Source: Viola odorata (taxonomy: Eukaryota > Streptophyta > Magnoliopsida > Malpighiales > Violaceae). From it: DNA of 64,000 nt. Where the stretch lies: NCBI GenBank assembly GCA_963691705.1, contig OY829542.1, forward strand, positions 2,611,688 through 2,675,687, written 5' to 3'. The stretch's first letter is position 1; each line of letters opens with the position of its first letter. Below, in pieces: positions 21,550 through 34,141 of this stretch. The notes beneath the pieces were generated by a model. That model ran no database searches. It saw only the letters and a list, made by a program, of their open reading frames with translations, and was not told the DNA's origin. The position numbers and the translations under genes were made by a program.

Positions 21550-21695
21550 TTTCACGCTTCTCCTCCCTCTCTCTGGCTCGCCACCATCCTCAATCTTCCT
21601 CTCTCTTCGGTCGCTGAGATTGTTCTCTATCATCTTCTACAGTAGCCGGAATCTGTAGAAACCCTTGCCCCTTCTTTCTCTCCGATTCGTCTAAG
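21550..21695 (+). other. Probable 5' leader exon of the CRM-domain gene
   Basis: Pyrimidine-rich sequence (CTTCTCCTCCCTCTCTCTGG) typical of plant leaders, ending TCTAAG|GTATGT. The leader intron would run from 21696 to the TTTCATGTAG acceptor at 22706, putting the start codon at 22832 in the next exon. The transcription start is a guess. Confidence 0.5.
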
Positions 21696-22831
21696 GTATG
21701 TTTTTTTCTTTTCTTATGGTTTTCATGGGTTGAAGCTAAGCGTGTTTAATTTCTTGTATATGAGATAACCTTTTTGCTAATGTTCTTGGCTGCCAGTTTG
21801 CATTTGCTGCTGTGTTTAGCATCTGTGGTTGTTTTTAATGTCCTTAATTTGATGTGAATTCAGCAGCTGCACTTTATTTTTGTGTTTTGGTGTTGGCTTT
21901 ATTAGTTTTGGGAATACAGATTGCTTATGGTTATTTGATTTGTCTATGTGTTTGCCATGCTCAGATGGTGTAGTTAGGTAAGTGGATTGAGTTTCAGCTC
22001 ATCATTTCGTGTGGTGGTGTCCACATTTGAACGGATTTCAATGGTTTATAGATTTTGTGCTGCTTTTGCTCTGTCTTGCTATGTCTTTAGGCTGCTCAGA
22101 GATTTCACTTCTTCTACTAGGACATAGATTTTCACTGAGAATTGTGTTTGAGCAACCATTTTGGATCATCTGTGTTTATTATATGCATATAAGTGTTACT
22201 TCTTCCATTGGTATTTGTAGGATTTTCCCACTAAATGTCTGAGCCTATCTATGTGTTGTGTTTCTCATTAGTAAAGTGAAAATATAAAAGAGGTTTGTAC
22301 CTTTCTCTCTATTGCAATGTGATCTTGCTATCTTAATAAAAAAATAATTTTTTTTCTTCAGTTCTTGGTCAATTCTGGTGCTGGGATCCAGTTCTAGTTT
22401 CTTATTTGGATTAAAAGAGTAGTGTCATCTTTGTTACTACCTTTTTTCTTTTCTTTGTTACTACCTCAGGTACAGGGTTTGATGATGATGACATTTATTT
22501 CTACTCTTTGGTCTATTATTAAACTTCATTTTCTTCTTACAACTTTTCTTTTCTCTACTTTTGTAACTAGGCTGGGATTTGGTCTTAGATGATCGCCTTT
22601 CACTTTTTTAACAATCTAAAGTGGTGCTGAATTTTCTACCAAAAAAAGTGTTGCTGAATTTATAATCAACATATTAATTTTTGACCCAGTTTATTTTTTC
22701 ATGTAGAAGATGTGGCTCCACCATTATAAAAGCGGAAACTCTTTTCGTTATTCGGGTCCAATTTATTCTGCACTCACTTTTCCCAATACTCATGAACTTC
22801 TGCAGCTGCTCTTCAGGCCACTCCTACTCTA

Positions 22832-25800
22832 ATGGCGAGTGGTGTCCTTCGCCATTTAAGGAGAGCCTCTTCACTTCCCCACCCATCTGCATCTTTATCA
22901 TCAATCAGGTACTCTCTTTTCCTCCCACTTTCACTCCCAATTTGTTTTGCTCGCACCTTTGCTTTGTGTTTTTGCTAAAACATTATGTATTCAATGCTAA
23001 TTACTTGATATATGCTCAAAGATTGTCATTATTTTGGTTAATTGTCATTATTGTGTCTGCTATGGCAGGGCAATTGCTCAAGTTTGGCGATATGTTCTGT
23101 TTCCATCAACTCACATAGTTCCGTTGAGCCCACAAAACCCTTCATGGGTTTCCCGTAACTTGAGCTGTGGAATATTCAACTTTGGAATTCATGAGTCTGC
23201 AACACTGCAAAACCTTTCTTGCCTTCATAGAAACTTGAGCTACGGTAGAGTGAGCTTGGTGTTGTCAGAAGGGAAACCTAAGTTTGAAACTCATGAGGTT
23301 GATCCTCCTAAGAAGGACAGATTTCTAACAAAAAAGAGATTTAGAATGCAGAAAAAGCGAGAAAAGGATAAGAGAAAAGCAGCGAATAGGAAGGACCCAC
23401 GGAGGCTTACAGTTAAGGGGGATAAGAAGAAGAAATTTGCCAATGCTGAAGAGAGAATTAAGTGCAAGCTTGAGCGAGTAAGATTACTTAACTTCTTCTT
23501 TTCAGTTCTTTCTGGTTATTTTGTTGCTTTTTTCTTGGCTGTATTTTTTTCTTCGTGTTAGTATATTTATTTTGTTATAATTTTAATCATTTATCAAAGC
23601 TTAGCATGTATTATAAGTGAGGGCTCATTACTGGCTTAGGATAACAAAACTACTTCATAATCTCTCTCTTTTTTCGTTTGAAAATTTAACCCATCTGCTG
23701 TCCAAAGAGAACAAAGAAAAGATTTAGGTGATCCTTTGTAGTGATTTTATTGAATTTGGTGCACAGAGCTTATTTAGGTGTTCCGTTGTAGTATTATTGA
23801 ATGTTTGGTGCCCGTACCTTCTGTCCCTAGGCTTACTTGCATTCTGTATGTAAGTGTTTATGTGTCCTTCTTGATAGTTTCATTGAACTGCTTACCGGGT
23901 GTCGCACTCGGGTAGCAACACCGGGAAAGATAATGCTGAGCTATTAGAAAATCAATGCAAACTTACTGTTGAATGTAGCAGTGTAGAAATATTTATTGCT
24001 TGGGTTTTCCAATTTGGTGTCCAAAGGGTATCTTTTAAAGTTAAAGTTGTGATTGCATCAATGAAGGCAGATGGCCAAAGATCGTGATTTCAAGCATGTT
24101 CTTTGTGAACTCTTATGAACAAATCATGACAAAGCTCCAAATTCTTTTTTGTCTAAGACCTAAGTCTCATGTTAATTCAACAAATCTTTGTTTGTCTGAT
24201 ATTGTTGAGTAGAATAAACACTAGAGTATTTATTTTATGCTAGTATGTATGAATTCTCTGAACTTGGTCCTGTTCTTCCTTCTGGATGTATGCTTCAGTT
24301 TGTTCTTTCGAAAAGCTAGGAGATCTCTGAAGCATTATTTCCGCGGTGAAGAAGGTCTCTCTTTGTATGATTAGTGGAATAGAATTCAAGAGTTATACTG
24401 AAAGGATCAAACTTATACTTTTCTGCCTTTATTAGGCTTTTGCACGTGATGGGAACAAAGTTAACCATTTTGTTATCGAATAATTAAAAGTGTAAATGTT
24501 GTTAGTAACGCTTTTTGTGTACTTGCAGGCGAAAATCAAGGAAGCATTGCTACTTGAAAAACTTAAGCGGTATGAAGTTCCTCAAGTTCAGGGTCCTGAG
24601 GTCAAACCTCATGATCTGACTGGAGAGGAGAAATTTTTCATGAAAAAGATGGCACAGAAAAGTTCTAATTATGTGCCTGTTGGCAGAAGAGGAATATTTG
24701 GTGGTGTCATTCTTAATATGCATATGCATTGGAAAAAGCATGAGACAGTAAAAGTCATTTGCAAGTCCTGCAAACCTGGCCAAGTACACCAGTATGCTGA
24801 TGATATTGCCAGATTGAGTGGTGGGATCCCCATACAAATAATTGGAGATGACACCATTATATTTTACAGAGGGAAGAACTATGTGCAGCCAGAAGTTATG
24901 TCTCCAGTAGATACGCTGTCCAAGAAAAAGGTGTGTATTCCAGTTTTCAACACTTCTCTTTGCTTAATAGTTCGCAAATATTTAGCATAGTTCTCATCAT
25001 TTTCAGCGTAGATTAAATAGCAACAACTGAAGTGTGGTCTGTTTTACAGATTGAACTTGTATTTTGTTTCCATTGCATCAACTCATCATTATTCTTCTTG
25101 TAGTACTGAGTCGGGACGTGTAGAAACATTTCTCATGCATCTGTTTTCTAGTTCTTAAAAAAATCCTTAAAGCTATCTGGGGACCTGCAATGGGATATTG
25201 ACTTATGTGATAGACAATCATTATCTTGCTTAGATATCATAAGATGTATTCACCAAAGCAAAAGAGATGGATACATGAATAATTAGCGAGAAAGTAATGC
25301 TTTGTTCTAGATTAGACCCTTTTATGGTGCTGAAGAATCGTTTCAATTTGTAGAAGTGATATGGTATCCAATGTTCTGCTTGTTTTTTTCTTCTTCCTCC
25401 TTTGGATATGAGTGCCTTTTTTTTTCTTTTTTCAATGGATGATTTTGTTCTAAGGGAATTATTTTTTCTCCACAGTTTAACAACAGGTAAAATATAAGTG
25501 CAGACTCAAGATTAGTTGGAAGGAGAATATCGGCCACCTAGCATAGTCTTATTTCTTATTGATTGGTCTGGGATATGACAAGGATACTGAAATTTATTCG
25601 TTCAATCGTTATGTGGCCCTTACACTAAGTTATTGTTGTTTTTGTCTTCTTCTTATAGGCATTGGAGAAGTCAAAGTATCAGCAATCACTCGAGTCGGTG
25701 AGGCGCTTCATTGCTATTGCTGAAAAGGAATTGGAATTGTATTACAGGCACATTGCACTTTATGGCGACCCAAATAATAGGAATCCTATGTCCATCTTGG

Positions 25801-26087
25801 AAAGCCTCATGAAAGACTCTAAGGTATCTAGAAAGCCTAAAAGGAAAACCGATGATCCAGCTTCCAAGGACTCCACTGTAGTTATTTCCCATGTGGGAGT
25901 TGATTCCCATTACCATGAATCATCAGATTCTGAAGATGAACAAATTCAAGATGATCTTGAAGACGTTAACTTATCCGTTACTGAATCAGATTCTGAAGAT
26001 GATGACATGTCTTATTTAAATGATGAAATTCAAGATGATTTTGAAGTTGCTGACCCATCCATTGGTCGATCCACATTCTCAAGATGA
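22832..26087 (+). CDS. CRM-domain (YhbY-type) RNA-binding protein, At3g25440-like
   Basis: Four coding exons, all with GT-AG junctions and matching phases: 22832-22908, 23069-23477, 24529-24930 and 25659-26087, giving 438 residues. The N-terminus MASGVLRHLRRASSLPHPSA is rich in Arg and Ser and lacks acid, as for an organelle transit peptide. A Lys-rich stretch (about 95-160) precedes the single CRM domain (about 189-282): LTGEEKFFMKKMAQKSSNYV, then GRRGIFGG (GxxG loop at 214-217), then GGIPIQIIGDDTIIFYRGKN. The tail is acidic (SDSEDE, SDSEDDD). CRM domains bind RNA, and plant members serve group II intron splicing or ribosome assembly in chloroplasts or mitochondria. The domain layout matches the unnamed At3g25440 subgroup; target RNA is unknown. 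Nested transposons lie directly upstream. Confidence 0.9.
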
Positions 26088-26970
26088 CAAGCATTTGTGG
26101 CTAAGATGGAATTGAAGATGGCGGAGTGGTTGAAGGATTTGGAGGCGATGATTGAAGTCGAGGTATTGATGGAGGATTTTTCTTCTGACAAAGTTGCAAC
26201 CCCCCAAATAATTTGGATTCTTAAATCTAGGCTGCCATAGAAATGAATTGTGTAGGCAGAGTAGTGATTTTTTGGTTGTGAGATCCTGAGTTTTAAGATT
26301 CCCCTGTTTTAACTTATTGACTATTGAGTGTCTTTGCACCAGATGTTAGGCTTAAGGTACCTTTGTTAATTACACAGTGACATTAGCTACAATTTATTAT
26401 AGGCATAGGTTTGATTTAACCGTGAATCTATTTTTGTTGCCATTATCAGACAACCAATTGAGGAATTGAGGTGAATAAGGTGTTTGTTTTTGTATCGGTA
26501 GATATGAGATTTATAGTTGAATCAATATTGATACTTTTTCACCAGTAAATAAATAATAACAATTGCTTTATTAAATCACTTGACAATAATAATAATAGTA
26601 ATAAAAAAGACCCATCTACATCTCAATGTCTTTTTTTATAAGTATAAAATTATGTGCAAAATGCTAACATGTTGACTTGATAGGACTTTTTATTAGTGGT
26701 GATAAAAGTATTCTTTTTTTATTTTCTTTTATAAAAAATGATATTTGATCAAGTTTGTCCCTTAACATGATAAACTCATTTAGACCTAGAATTAAACGGA
26801 ACAAGCTAAATCTAACTCAATTTGTTTAATAAATGGGACGGATCAAATCTGTCCATCTAGAAGAGGCAGATTTGAACGGGTATATTGACTATGTCTATTT
26901 TATCAGTTGTTATGTCAATGTCATGTCCAAAATTCAGATTGATTCGTAGCTAGCCCTAAGCTTTCATATA
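26088..26970. other. 3' flank of the CRM-domain gene and spacer
   Basis: Probable 3' untranslated sequence to about 26450, then AT-rich spacer. No further feature until the solo LTR. Confidence 0.5.
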
Positions 26971-26975
26971 TCATC

Positions 26976-27920
26976 TGATACGATCCTAGCCCCGCCACAC
27001 ACACACACCAAGCAACAAGGGCTAGATAGACCAAAGCGTCGATCCATGATGGAGCAGATGGAGTCCGATCAGGGATCACAAAGTCTTGATGGACACTTTA
27101 ATGTGTTATATTTATTGTGTCCAAATTTAAGGACATTCGGACAAGTGGATCGTTCAAAAGCTCAAGCCAACATTTTTGTTGATAGGAGTCCTACGCAGAC
27201 AAGGACTCTAGGACGCGTTAGACGACTTCGACCGAGCCGTTTTGGACCAGTGAGACCCGGACCAGGAAGGAAGAGGTTGTTCCCGAAGCTTTCAGATGTT
27301 AGCTTTCGTTTGGGATAGGTTTCAGCCCAATCGGACGAGCGGATTAAAAGTTAACCCTAGTCAACATTTTCATGCGCAGTGTGAACGCGCAGCAGCCCGC
27401 AACTTGGAGATTGAGGCAGTGCCAAAGCTATTCTGAAGCTTCTGGAATGTTTTATTATATTTCCTATTTAGTTATTAGAGTTATTTCTTATATAGAACTT
27501 CTATTCCTAATAGAATTAGAACTTGTAGTTATACTTAAACTTGTATTGGCAATTTGCCTATTTATAGAGCCGATTGAGTTCATAATAAAACACCACAAAT
27601 ATTAATCAAATTGAGACTTTGTCTTTGAGAGTATTTACTTTTTGTTCATGCGTGAACCTTATTCCTCATTGAGTCCGAACACTCGATTAGGTTAGCAAGT
27701 AAAACCCGAAAGTTCACCCCATTAATTCGTTTCATCTAGGTTGAGTTCAGGGTTAGAGTTCGAATTAAAAATCTCACTTGTTTAGTTTAGGTTGCTTAGC
27801 ATGGGTTGCTAAGAGGGTTAAACACTCGGGGCGAGTTATTTATCTTCCGCAATGAAATCCAAATCTTGAACTAGATCACAAAGTATGTGCTACGCATCCT
27901 ACGCAACTAGGATCGTATCA
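26976..27920 (+). mobile_element. Solo LTR of a retrotransposon (945 bp)
   Basis: The element begins TGATACGATCCTAG and ends CTAGGATCGTATCA: a TG...CA structure with 14-base inverted ends, the hallmark of an LTR. It is flanked by identical 5-base direct repeats TCATC at 26971-26975 and 27921-27925, the target duplication expected from integrase. Inside are a TATA-like TATTTATAGAGCC (about 27558) and an AATAAA (about 27583), in the order of an LTR promoter and polyadenylation site. No primer-binding site, gag-pol or second LTR is present, so this is a product of LTR-LTR recombination. Length and end sequence suggest Ty3/gypsy origin; that part is inference. The 27046-27318 open frame inside it is not a gene. 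Confidence 0.9.
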
Positions 27921-27925
27921 TCATC

Positions 27926-30050
27926 ACATGACAAATGTCAGCATATTCGTAAACCTACTTGTCATGATGTCATAGGATCATTGCTAGAATCTATATTAGT
28001 TTGAAATCAAAATCAAAGTTTGGACTACATGTTTGGATTACAATTTATGCTTAAATATGAATAAGTTGCACTATCAGCCAAGACTTACTGATGTAAATGT
28101 CATATGCTGAAGCTATTTCTAAAAAAATTGTCATAAAAAGGAGAGTAACATCACATCTCACAGGTGTTGGAATGGTTGGTATAGCATGAGTTTTTTAATT
28201 TTTCAATTGTCACAGTGCAAGCTTTTAAGAGGCGAAACGGGATATTTTATAAATTATATAATTTTTATGTAGTCTATGTACCCTTAATATTTCTTGTGGA
28301 GTACGTATGTATTATTTTTTGCCAGTGAAATTATTGTGCTCTTCAAAGTTATTCTTTTCAGCTCACAATATCTATAGAAACAATTTTGTTTAAAAAAAAC
28401 TAATATTTTAAAAAAAAGTATTAATTAGTTTTTAAAAAAAATTATTGCTACTAAAAAATAATTTATCAAAATTATTCGATATTCGATCGTTACTTTGCTT
28501 CGTTACCACTTGATAAGAGCCTTATAATCTTTCTTTTCTACAGGCCACGAAAATAATCTTAGTGTAGGAAAGTTGAAAGGTTGACTAGTCAATGCTTTAA
28601 AAAGTCAACTTTAGGGAAGATTAGATAATAATTGACTGAGTGTATACGAATATAAATGGAAAAGTTCTATACTAATGATTTTTGACGCAATTGCTTACTG
28701 CTTGTAGAAATTTTGAAAAGGGTAGAAATGAACATTGCTGAACATTCAAGGATGAAAAGTTACATTACGTTCTTCTTTTCTTGTTTTTGATAAGCATCGA
28801 GTTTTAAATTAATAATGGGTGGATCATGATATGTCATTGTCGGTCATTGATGATATATATATTTTGAGTTATGTGCTAATATTTTTTTTTCCAACCATGG
28901 GTCCTAGTACTATGATGTGGTTTGTACTAATAAATTCATTGTTTCACTCTGGTATATTTTAATTACCGAATTCTCGTATAAGAATACGCTAGCTATGATT
29001 GTGAATATTTGAATAAGTATTCTAATTGCATATTGTATTTATACTCCTAATAAATCTAATTTTTCTATGTCCATGTGATATTTATTTGGCATTTGGGCTT
29101 ACAAAATTCAAACAAATTGACTTATTTATTATTTTTTTCATATAAAAAAACAACTAGGACGTAATGGAAACAAAATTTACTTGATGTATCAAATTGTAAA
29201 GGCATTAATAATTGAGGGACTTTTATAATTTATTTTCTTTTCTCTATTATTACCCATCATTGTCATGAGAATTTGGTTGGCCATTATTGATCTTTGGTCA
29301 AAGATATCAAGGATGACGGTGTATGACATTTGAAGGGTTCGTGCATAGCATGAGATGAGAAGAATCTAACAGGCGGCTGCTTAGTTAATCACTTATTGGA
29401 AAGTGAAACTCGAACCTAAATTTTAATTAATATTTTTCCACCAATAGATTATGCCATATATTCACTGATAATTTTTTATTTTTTATTTAGTCTCATGTTC
29501 ATCGCGAAACCAATTTCATGTGCTTTATTCTTACCCTCTTAGAATTTATGTGCTTGATCAAATGCCAGCTGATTTGTGTCTTTGGCTCAATCATGACATA
29601 GTGGGTGATATTTATTGACGTTAGTCACGTTTTGTCTTCTCTTTTAACTATCATTTTGGTATATAAGCTAAGTAACATAATTGTGAGACTCAAAATCTTA
29701 ATATTTTTACAAATTATAAATTTTAAGATTACATCACAAGAAACTTACATGGCATCCATTACATGTTATCTGTTATTCCTTTCGGTCTTAAATGTTTGTC
29801 TTTTTGCTGTTTTTATTATTATAGCAATTATTTGACTTTTTGGTTTTTAAAGTGTTTTTTGTTACCGTAACAAAGATACAAATAAAAAAACCACAATGTA
29901 GGAAAAATAAAATAAAAATAAAAAGTTGGTCAAGATTTCAGAATAAAGACAAGAAAAATGAGGTAAGCAATAGCATCCAGCCGTCGGCTGATAAGACAAC
30001 AAAAAAATAGAAATAACCTCAAAACTCTGCCGTTGCCTCTCATCTTCAAC
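27926..30050. other. Spacer upstream of the VQ gene
   Basis: AT-rich, with no conserved coding block or element ends. The proximal part (about 29880-30170) is the promoter and leader of the VQ gene and contains TTGGTCAA, a W-box core in reverse orientation (about 29926). Confidence 0.5.
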
Positions 30051-30054
30051 TCTC

Positions 30055-30066
30055 CTATATATATCT
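30055..30066 (+). promoter_or_regulatory. TATA box candidate of the VQ gene
   Basis: CTATATATATCT lies about 110 bases upstream of the ATG at 30171 and is followed by a CT-rich stretch that would be the transcript start region. Motif and distance only. Confidence 0.5.
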
Positions 30067-30170
30067 ATCACTCTCTTCCATTCTTTCTCATTCCTCTTTT
30101 TTTGTAATAATCTTCTAAAAGCACAAATATTTAAATATATATATTTACCAAAATACCAAATATTCAAACC

Positions 30171-30770
30171 ATGGAAGCTTTTTCTTCTACTTCTACTAAC
30201 TATTCATCACCTGCACCAATGTACTTAACACCATACTCACAGGAATTCGGAAGGTCTAGACCGCAGCAATCTTTCCATTCGTCGCTTCATTCGATTCGCA
30301 ACAAACCAAACATGAAAGTATGGAAGAAGCCGATAGCACCATTGCCACCAACACCACCAAGAGTGTACAGGGTTGATCCTGTAAACTTCGGGGAGCTTGT
30401 TCAGAAGCTCACCGGCGCTTCCCCCGACTTCTCGCACCAACCCCACCAACGGCTGCAGAGCGTAGCCCCTCCTCCGCTCGATATCGCCAGATCATCATCA
30501 TCACCTGCATTGTTCAGAAGAGACATTGTAATTAGTAATGAAGCACCAGCACCAGCACACTTTCAACTCCTCTCTTCACCTGCAAAAACACCATTGTCTG
30601 CAATCTATCAGGAGCTCATGTCTGAAATACTGGATGGAAAAACCAAGAAGACATCAGAGAGCGGAATGGGTTCGAGCTCGCTTGAATTGAACCTGGCATC
30701 ACCAACATCTTGGTGTTCTTTCCCTCTCTTGAGCCCTGGAACTCTTACCAGCTTGGAGCAAGTCCTTTAG
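30171..30770 (+). CDS. VQ-motif transcriptional cofactor, VQ29-like
   Basis: A single-exon gene of 199 residues, typical for intron-poor dicot VQ genes. The VQ motif FGELVQKLTG (73-82; consensus FxxxVQxLTG) follows PTPPRVYRVDPVN. The C-terminus SPTSWCSFPLLSPGTLTSLE is the block I recall from VQ29-type members. The protein is Pro- and Ser-rich and probably disordered. VQ proteins are nuclear partners of WRKY and other transcription factors and of MAP kinases. VQ29 in Arabidopsis represses seedling light responses with PIF1; extending that role here is inference. The start at 30171 has a good context (ACCATGGAA). A W-box-like site upstream would fit WRKY control, as often seen in this family. 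Confidence 0.85.
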   Translation: MEAFSSTSTNYSSPAPMYLTPYSQEFGRSRPQQSFHSSLHSIRNKPNMKVWKKPIAPLPPTPPRVYRVDPVNFGELVQKLTGASPDFSHQPHQRLQSVAPPPLDIARSSSSPALFRRDIVISNEAPAPAHFQLLSSPAKTPLSAIYQELMSEILDGKTKKTSESGMGSSSLELNLASPTSWCSFPLLSPGTLTSLEQVL

Positions 30771-32531
30771 TTTCTCCTCACCATCAAGATCAAAGCTTTC
30801 CATTCCCATTTCTCAGACCCATCCATCTTTTTTTCGTCCAATTTTTGTAGAACATTCTCCTTGTGCATCTTGAAGCAGCTCTTTTGCACCATCTCCTCTC
30901 TTGGTTGAGCTGCAAAGAGATTAGCTTAGCTTATACACTGTTGTAATAAATAAATATTGTAATTTTCTGAATTTTAATCCAAATTGTTTTCTACATGCAA
31001 GTGCAGTGTGCTTGACTCAGAGATCAGAGCCATTTTATGCTTGTGCAAGGAAACAAAAAGTAAAAGTAAAAGTAAAGGAAAAAAAACCGCACGGACGTGT
31101 TGAATTTTCAGACATTCTTATACTGCCAAAGAGTGGAATGTAAGAAACTCGTGCGCCCGTGCGTGTGAATGCAGATAAGAATGCAAAGGGATATTTGTTT
31201 TGCTCATTATGGGGAAAAAGTCTGCTCTCTTTTTCCCTTTTCTCTTGAAGCACGACGAAGATGACTTTTGAGTTTGAACATCTACGCCATCCGAAATGTT
31301 TCACGAAAATATCTTCAGTACATCAGGCGTACCGTATCCCTGGGCAGTGAGTCTCATATGCATATCACAGGTACTTTATGGAAACAAAAGAGGCATCAAA
31401 TGTTTCACCTGCGAAAATTATGCTCCATTTTCCAACACAAAATTCTAGACATTCCATAATAATCCACACATATAATAACATTGTGAAAGGAGCTTAGCTA
31501 GCTAACTTTTTTTTTTGGGTCGAAAAGCTACCTAACTAGGTAATGAAAGGTTAAGTCCATGCATATCTTCAAAGTAAAATTTATATTTCGAGCGATTTGA
31601 TAATCACCATCAATCGCGAGCCACCTAAGTTGCGGCATCCAATAATCTCCTCTAAACAACCCAGAAAAAACATGAAATCCCCAGGTTAAAACCCTGTACA
31701 GGAGATAAGAACAAAGATTATGCCAGCTTAGCCAGTATTCAAAGTCCAGGAACCCATCAGGACTTTGCCACATACCAAATATTTAATACTTGCAAGATAG
31801 CAACCTGGTGCACCAACGTAAAGAGCAATTAGCAAGTACTTTATGGTAGGCCCTGCAATTCATCAGATGAAAGTAACAGTTTGAGAAAGGATAAAGACTG
31901 AGAGGCATTCATTTAAAGTTCAACTAGAAGCGTAGATGTTGCCTCGAGAACTCTATAGAACGCTTCAAATTCTGTTGATTTTCAGGAAAAATGTCAAACA
32001 AATAACTAGGTCAAATGTCAAGTGTGACGAGCAGTAGGAGCTATACAACTAGGAGCAACAAATACCCCTCCAGATGGGGATATCACTGAATCAAAGACCA
32101 GAAAGAAAGGATCTAGGTTCGTTGAACTTCAGTTGCATCTTGGCCATGTCACACAGTTGACCTGGATCAAGGATTCCATAATTGTGGGAGTGGACCAGAA
32201 ACTACGGGGAAAAAATAGAACCTTGCATGCACAAGAAATAGCTCAAACAAACTGAAAACGTCTCAACATAGGAGAGCAGAATCCTGTCATATCTTTGCAA
32301 ATGCAAACACTACAAAGCAAGATCCATCTATACATGTATAAAAAATGTTACAAATCTTGTTTCAGATTCTACTTTGGATTTCGAACACAAAAAAAAGATT
32401 CTAGTTTTGATTACCGTAACTCTTGGAACGATTAACATGTAAACATGAAACAAGGTCAGATTTGATATACCTAGGATTTCATATACCTTTTTGAAGATGA
32501 GTTACATATGACAGTATTTTTCATTGGACAC
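30771..32531. other. 3' flanks of the VQ and EngB-like genes
   Basis: Convergent ends. AATAAATAAATA near 30944 fits polyadenylation of the VQ transcript. Between about 31000 and 32500 I see no conserved coding segment; part is probably 3' untranslated sequence of the minus-strand GTPase gene. Confidence 0.5.
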
Positions 32532-34141
32532 TTATTGATCCCAGTAGTTCCTTAGTTGCGACATATGTAGCAGGAGCTCATCCCTGCCTAAGCCAGTTAC
32601 ACTACTAGTCATGATCCATGGGGGATGATCACGGTAGCTTTCTCTCATCAGCGCTTGAAAATTCTTGATGTTCTCATCAGGCCTTATTCCTTTACTGCTT
32701 CTCATTTTATCGCACTTGGTGAAAACAAATGTCATTGGTATCTGAAACATAACACAAAACAAAAAACAAAGAGAACTACATTTTTTAGCCTCATGCCAGT
32801 AAAATAGTTACACAAATAACAAACATTATTACAAGGAAGTTCTAGATGAGAGGAAAACCTACATTGTTGCGCCCAAGCCAATTAGCGCAATCTAGGTCTA
32901 TCTTTTGAGGAGGGACACTCGCATCAACTAGAAGAAGGACAGTAACTAGAGTATCTCTATTCAAAAAGTACCCTTTTGTGAACGAGGACCAATCCATTCG
33001 AGCAGCATCTGGAGCTTTAGCAAAACTAAACAAAAAAGAGTAGCTTATTTAAGCACTGAACTGAATCTATCGCACAAATATACCCATGAAAAGCTAATCT
33101 GAAAATAATATAGTTAACGAACAAAGAAGACATCTTTGAAGTGCACTCAATCATTTTGTATCTTCTAAAAAAACAATCTACTGACACTAATGATTACGCT
33201 TTCATGAGTTCAGTCAATATTGACTCAAGTAATGAATTGCTCCAGACGCACTCAATATAACTGCCTTCGACACTACACAGATCGAAGTGAGGCTGCAGTA
33301 TACCAGTACTACTAAGTAGCTAACCAAATATTGAGCAAATCACTTATTTTGCCAGTAACTAATCAACAGTTCTACAAACTTTCAAGCAAAATGCAAATCC
33401 ATATAAATCATATTCGCACAAGAAAGAGCTCTAAATTTTCCACACAAAATCGAGAGAATCAGTTAATCGAATTAACTCTGAAAAAAAGATACAACCAAAA
33501 GCTTATATGTTTCTTACCCATAACCAGGCAAGTCCACAATGTACCAACTTTTATTCACCAAAAAATGGTTTATCAACTGGGTCTTCCCTGCACAGCAACC
33601 AAATTAAAATCAACAATTATAGGACAAATTATTTTCTTTAAAAAGAAGAAAAGAAAAAAGAAATCTATATAAGCAAACCTGGTTTCTTAGAAGTGAGAGC
33701 AACTTCTTTTCTTTTAACCAGAGCATTGATGAGTGACGACTTGCCAACATTGGACCTACCCAAAATGGCAAATTCAGGCCGGTCATGCTTAGGGCAATCC
33801 TTAGCCCGGCCGCTGCTCTTAACAAATTCCACTTCCTTAATCTGGGCATGACCCGCGTAAGGTCCGAGAACTATATTCGACCCTGGCAATACCATTTCTT
33901 CCGTCACCTCTTCCGGATCGACACCTGGCGGTATGAAAAGAACTTTCTCGATGAACCGTGCCGCATCGGAGATTGACGGCTTGACTGTTCTGGAAGCGGA
34001 GACATGGGGAGAGGAGTTCGGGTTTGGGGATTTTCTGGTGGAGAAGTTGAAATAAAGAGAAAATGGGAGGTGGGTTTTGGAGCGAGAAGGAAGAGAGGGA
34101 GGTGATAAGAGAGTGAATAATCGGCTGCGAACCATTAACAT
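32532..34141 (-). CDS. EMB2001: EngB/YihA-type GTP-binding protein, organelle-targeted (EMB2001-like)
   Basis: Four exons on the minus strand with matching phases: 34141-33679, 33587-33518, 33025-32863 and 32741-32532; 301 residues, the usual length for the plant protein. The start at 34141 opens [20 protein letters not shown], a Ser/Arg-rich transit peptide. The open frame extends further upstream only from a non-ATG codon. GTPase motifs: G1 GRSNVGKSS (128-136), G2 Thr in KPGKTQ (157), G3 DLPGYG (173-178), G4 TKCDK (240-244), and a TSSVTGLG G5 region. [11 protein letters not shown] and [11 protein letters not shown] are EngB signatures, and the end LRNYWDQ matches plant chloroplast EngB. Bacterial EngB/YsxC assists large ribosomal subunit assembly; the plant protein is presumed to do so in plastids and is embryo-essential in Arabidopsis (family knowledge). 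Confidence 0.93.

Noticed and set aside
27046..27318. 90-codon open frame starting MMEQMESDQGS
   Set aside because: It lies entirely inside the solo LTR, where long open frames arise by chance; no family resemblance.
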